The notes below the pieces were generated by a model, which was not told where the DNA came from, did no database searches, and was given only the letters and a program-made list of their open reading frames with translations. A program made the translations under genes and the position numbers. DNA of 64,000 nt, from positions 46,244 through 110,243 of IMG/VR virus record IMGVR_UViG_3300010399_000033. One strand, given 5' to 3'. Source of the stretch: a virus. Shown here piece after piece: positions 63,918-64,000 of this stretch; the first letter of the stretch is position 1; each line of letters begins with the position of its first letter.

Positions 63918-64000
63918 ATGCGCAAGGCCGAGATCGTACAGATCGACGAGGGGTCGCGGGAGACGAACCGCGACTTCGGAAAGAAGTTCCTCCTCACCGA
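63918..64000 (+). CDS. Partial gene after tail tube, possible tail assembly chaperone
   Basis: Only the first 27 codons are visible; the gene runs off the right edge. It starts MRKAEIVQIDEGSRETNRDF then GKKFLLTE. Similar openings belong to proteins that follow the tube gene in related phages, often assembly chaperones. The identity is tentative. Confidence 0.45.
   Translation, partial: MRKAEIVQIDEGSRETNRDFGKKFLLT

Noticed and set aside
1-64000. CRISPR array, integrase or transposase genes
   Set aside because: No regularly spaced repeats and no recombinase or transposase motifs were seen, so neither CRISPR nor a temperate module is claimed.

Overview
The window is a contiguous stretch of a tailed-phage genome of myovirus type: it carries a DUF3383-type contractile tail sheath followed by a tail tube gene, and a head module with TerL, a DUF1073 portal, a MuF-like protein, a DUF2213 protease-scaffold and a DUF2184 major capsid protein. 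Base composition is GC-rich (roughly 60% by eye), genes are short and tightly packed with ATGA/GTGA/TGATG stop-start overlaps, and one XRE regulator (44472-44861) is of a type common in Alphaproteobacteria, so an alphaproteobacterial host is the best guess (inference). No integrase, lysis cassette or CRISPR array is visible.

Layout. (1) 1-2013, leftward: small early-type genes, including a gamma-glutamylcyclotransferase (GGCT)-like gene cut by the left edge. (2) 2033-2166: two divergent sigma70-like promoters. (3) 2214-6429, rightward: an amidoligase overlapping a second GGCT-like gene, plus small conserved phage proteins. (4) 13545 down to 6359, leftward: replication and nucleotide metabolism, with a zinc-ribbon protein, a NUMOD3 homing-endonuclease-like gene, a DnaB-like helicase, a DUF3310 protein, ThyX and an SF2 helicase. 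(5) 13546-14314: a gene-free, hairpin-rich divergent region, candidate structured RNA or origin. (6) 14315-21150, rightward: small genes, regulators (XRE, LuxR-type HTH, a NusG/RfaH-like factor), a sulfotransferase-like gene, a NADAR gene split by a frame change, and a tRNA next to a tRNA half and a homing-endonuclease relic. (7) 21188-44395: packaging and head genes, interrupted at 22764-23264 by a second hairpin-dense gene-free stretch. (8) 44472-58565: a regulator followed by an unusual sugar/glycan island: a two-subunit TPP enzyme, a ColD-like PLP sugar dehydratase, an NAD-dependent epimerase/dehydratase, a B12-type radical SAM enzyme interrupted by an HNH intein, two paralogous glycosyltransferase-like proteins around a methyltransferase, a GT9-like/DUF6165 fusion and a PhyH-like dioxygenase. 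(9) 58562-64000: neck and tail genes, with a second NUMOD3 homing-endonuclease-like gene between sheath and tube.

How it fits together. The early arms supply replication, dTMP synthesis and regulators. The late arm packages DNA (TerL) into a capsid (DUF2184) through an exceptionally large portal (1762 aa) that also carries a GNAT-like domain, about seven helical repeats and a C-terminal ADP-ribosyltransferase; a neighbouring Nudix plus kinase-like fusion suggests that effector enzymes may travel with the virion. The sugar island could build and attach a deoxy or branched-chain sugar to virion or host-surface glycans. The main candidates for new biology are this sugar pathway with its intein, the portal-effector fusion, and the two structured non-coding regions.
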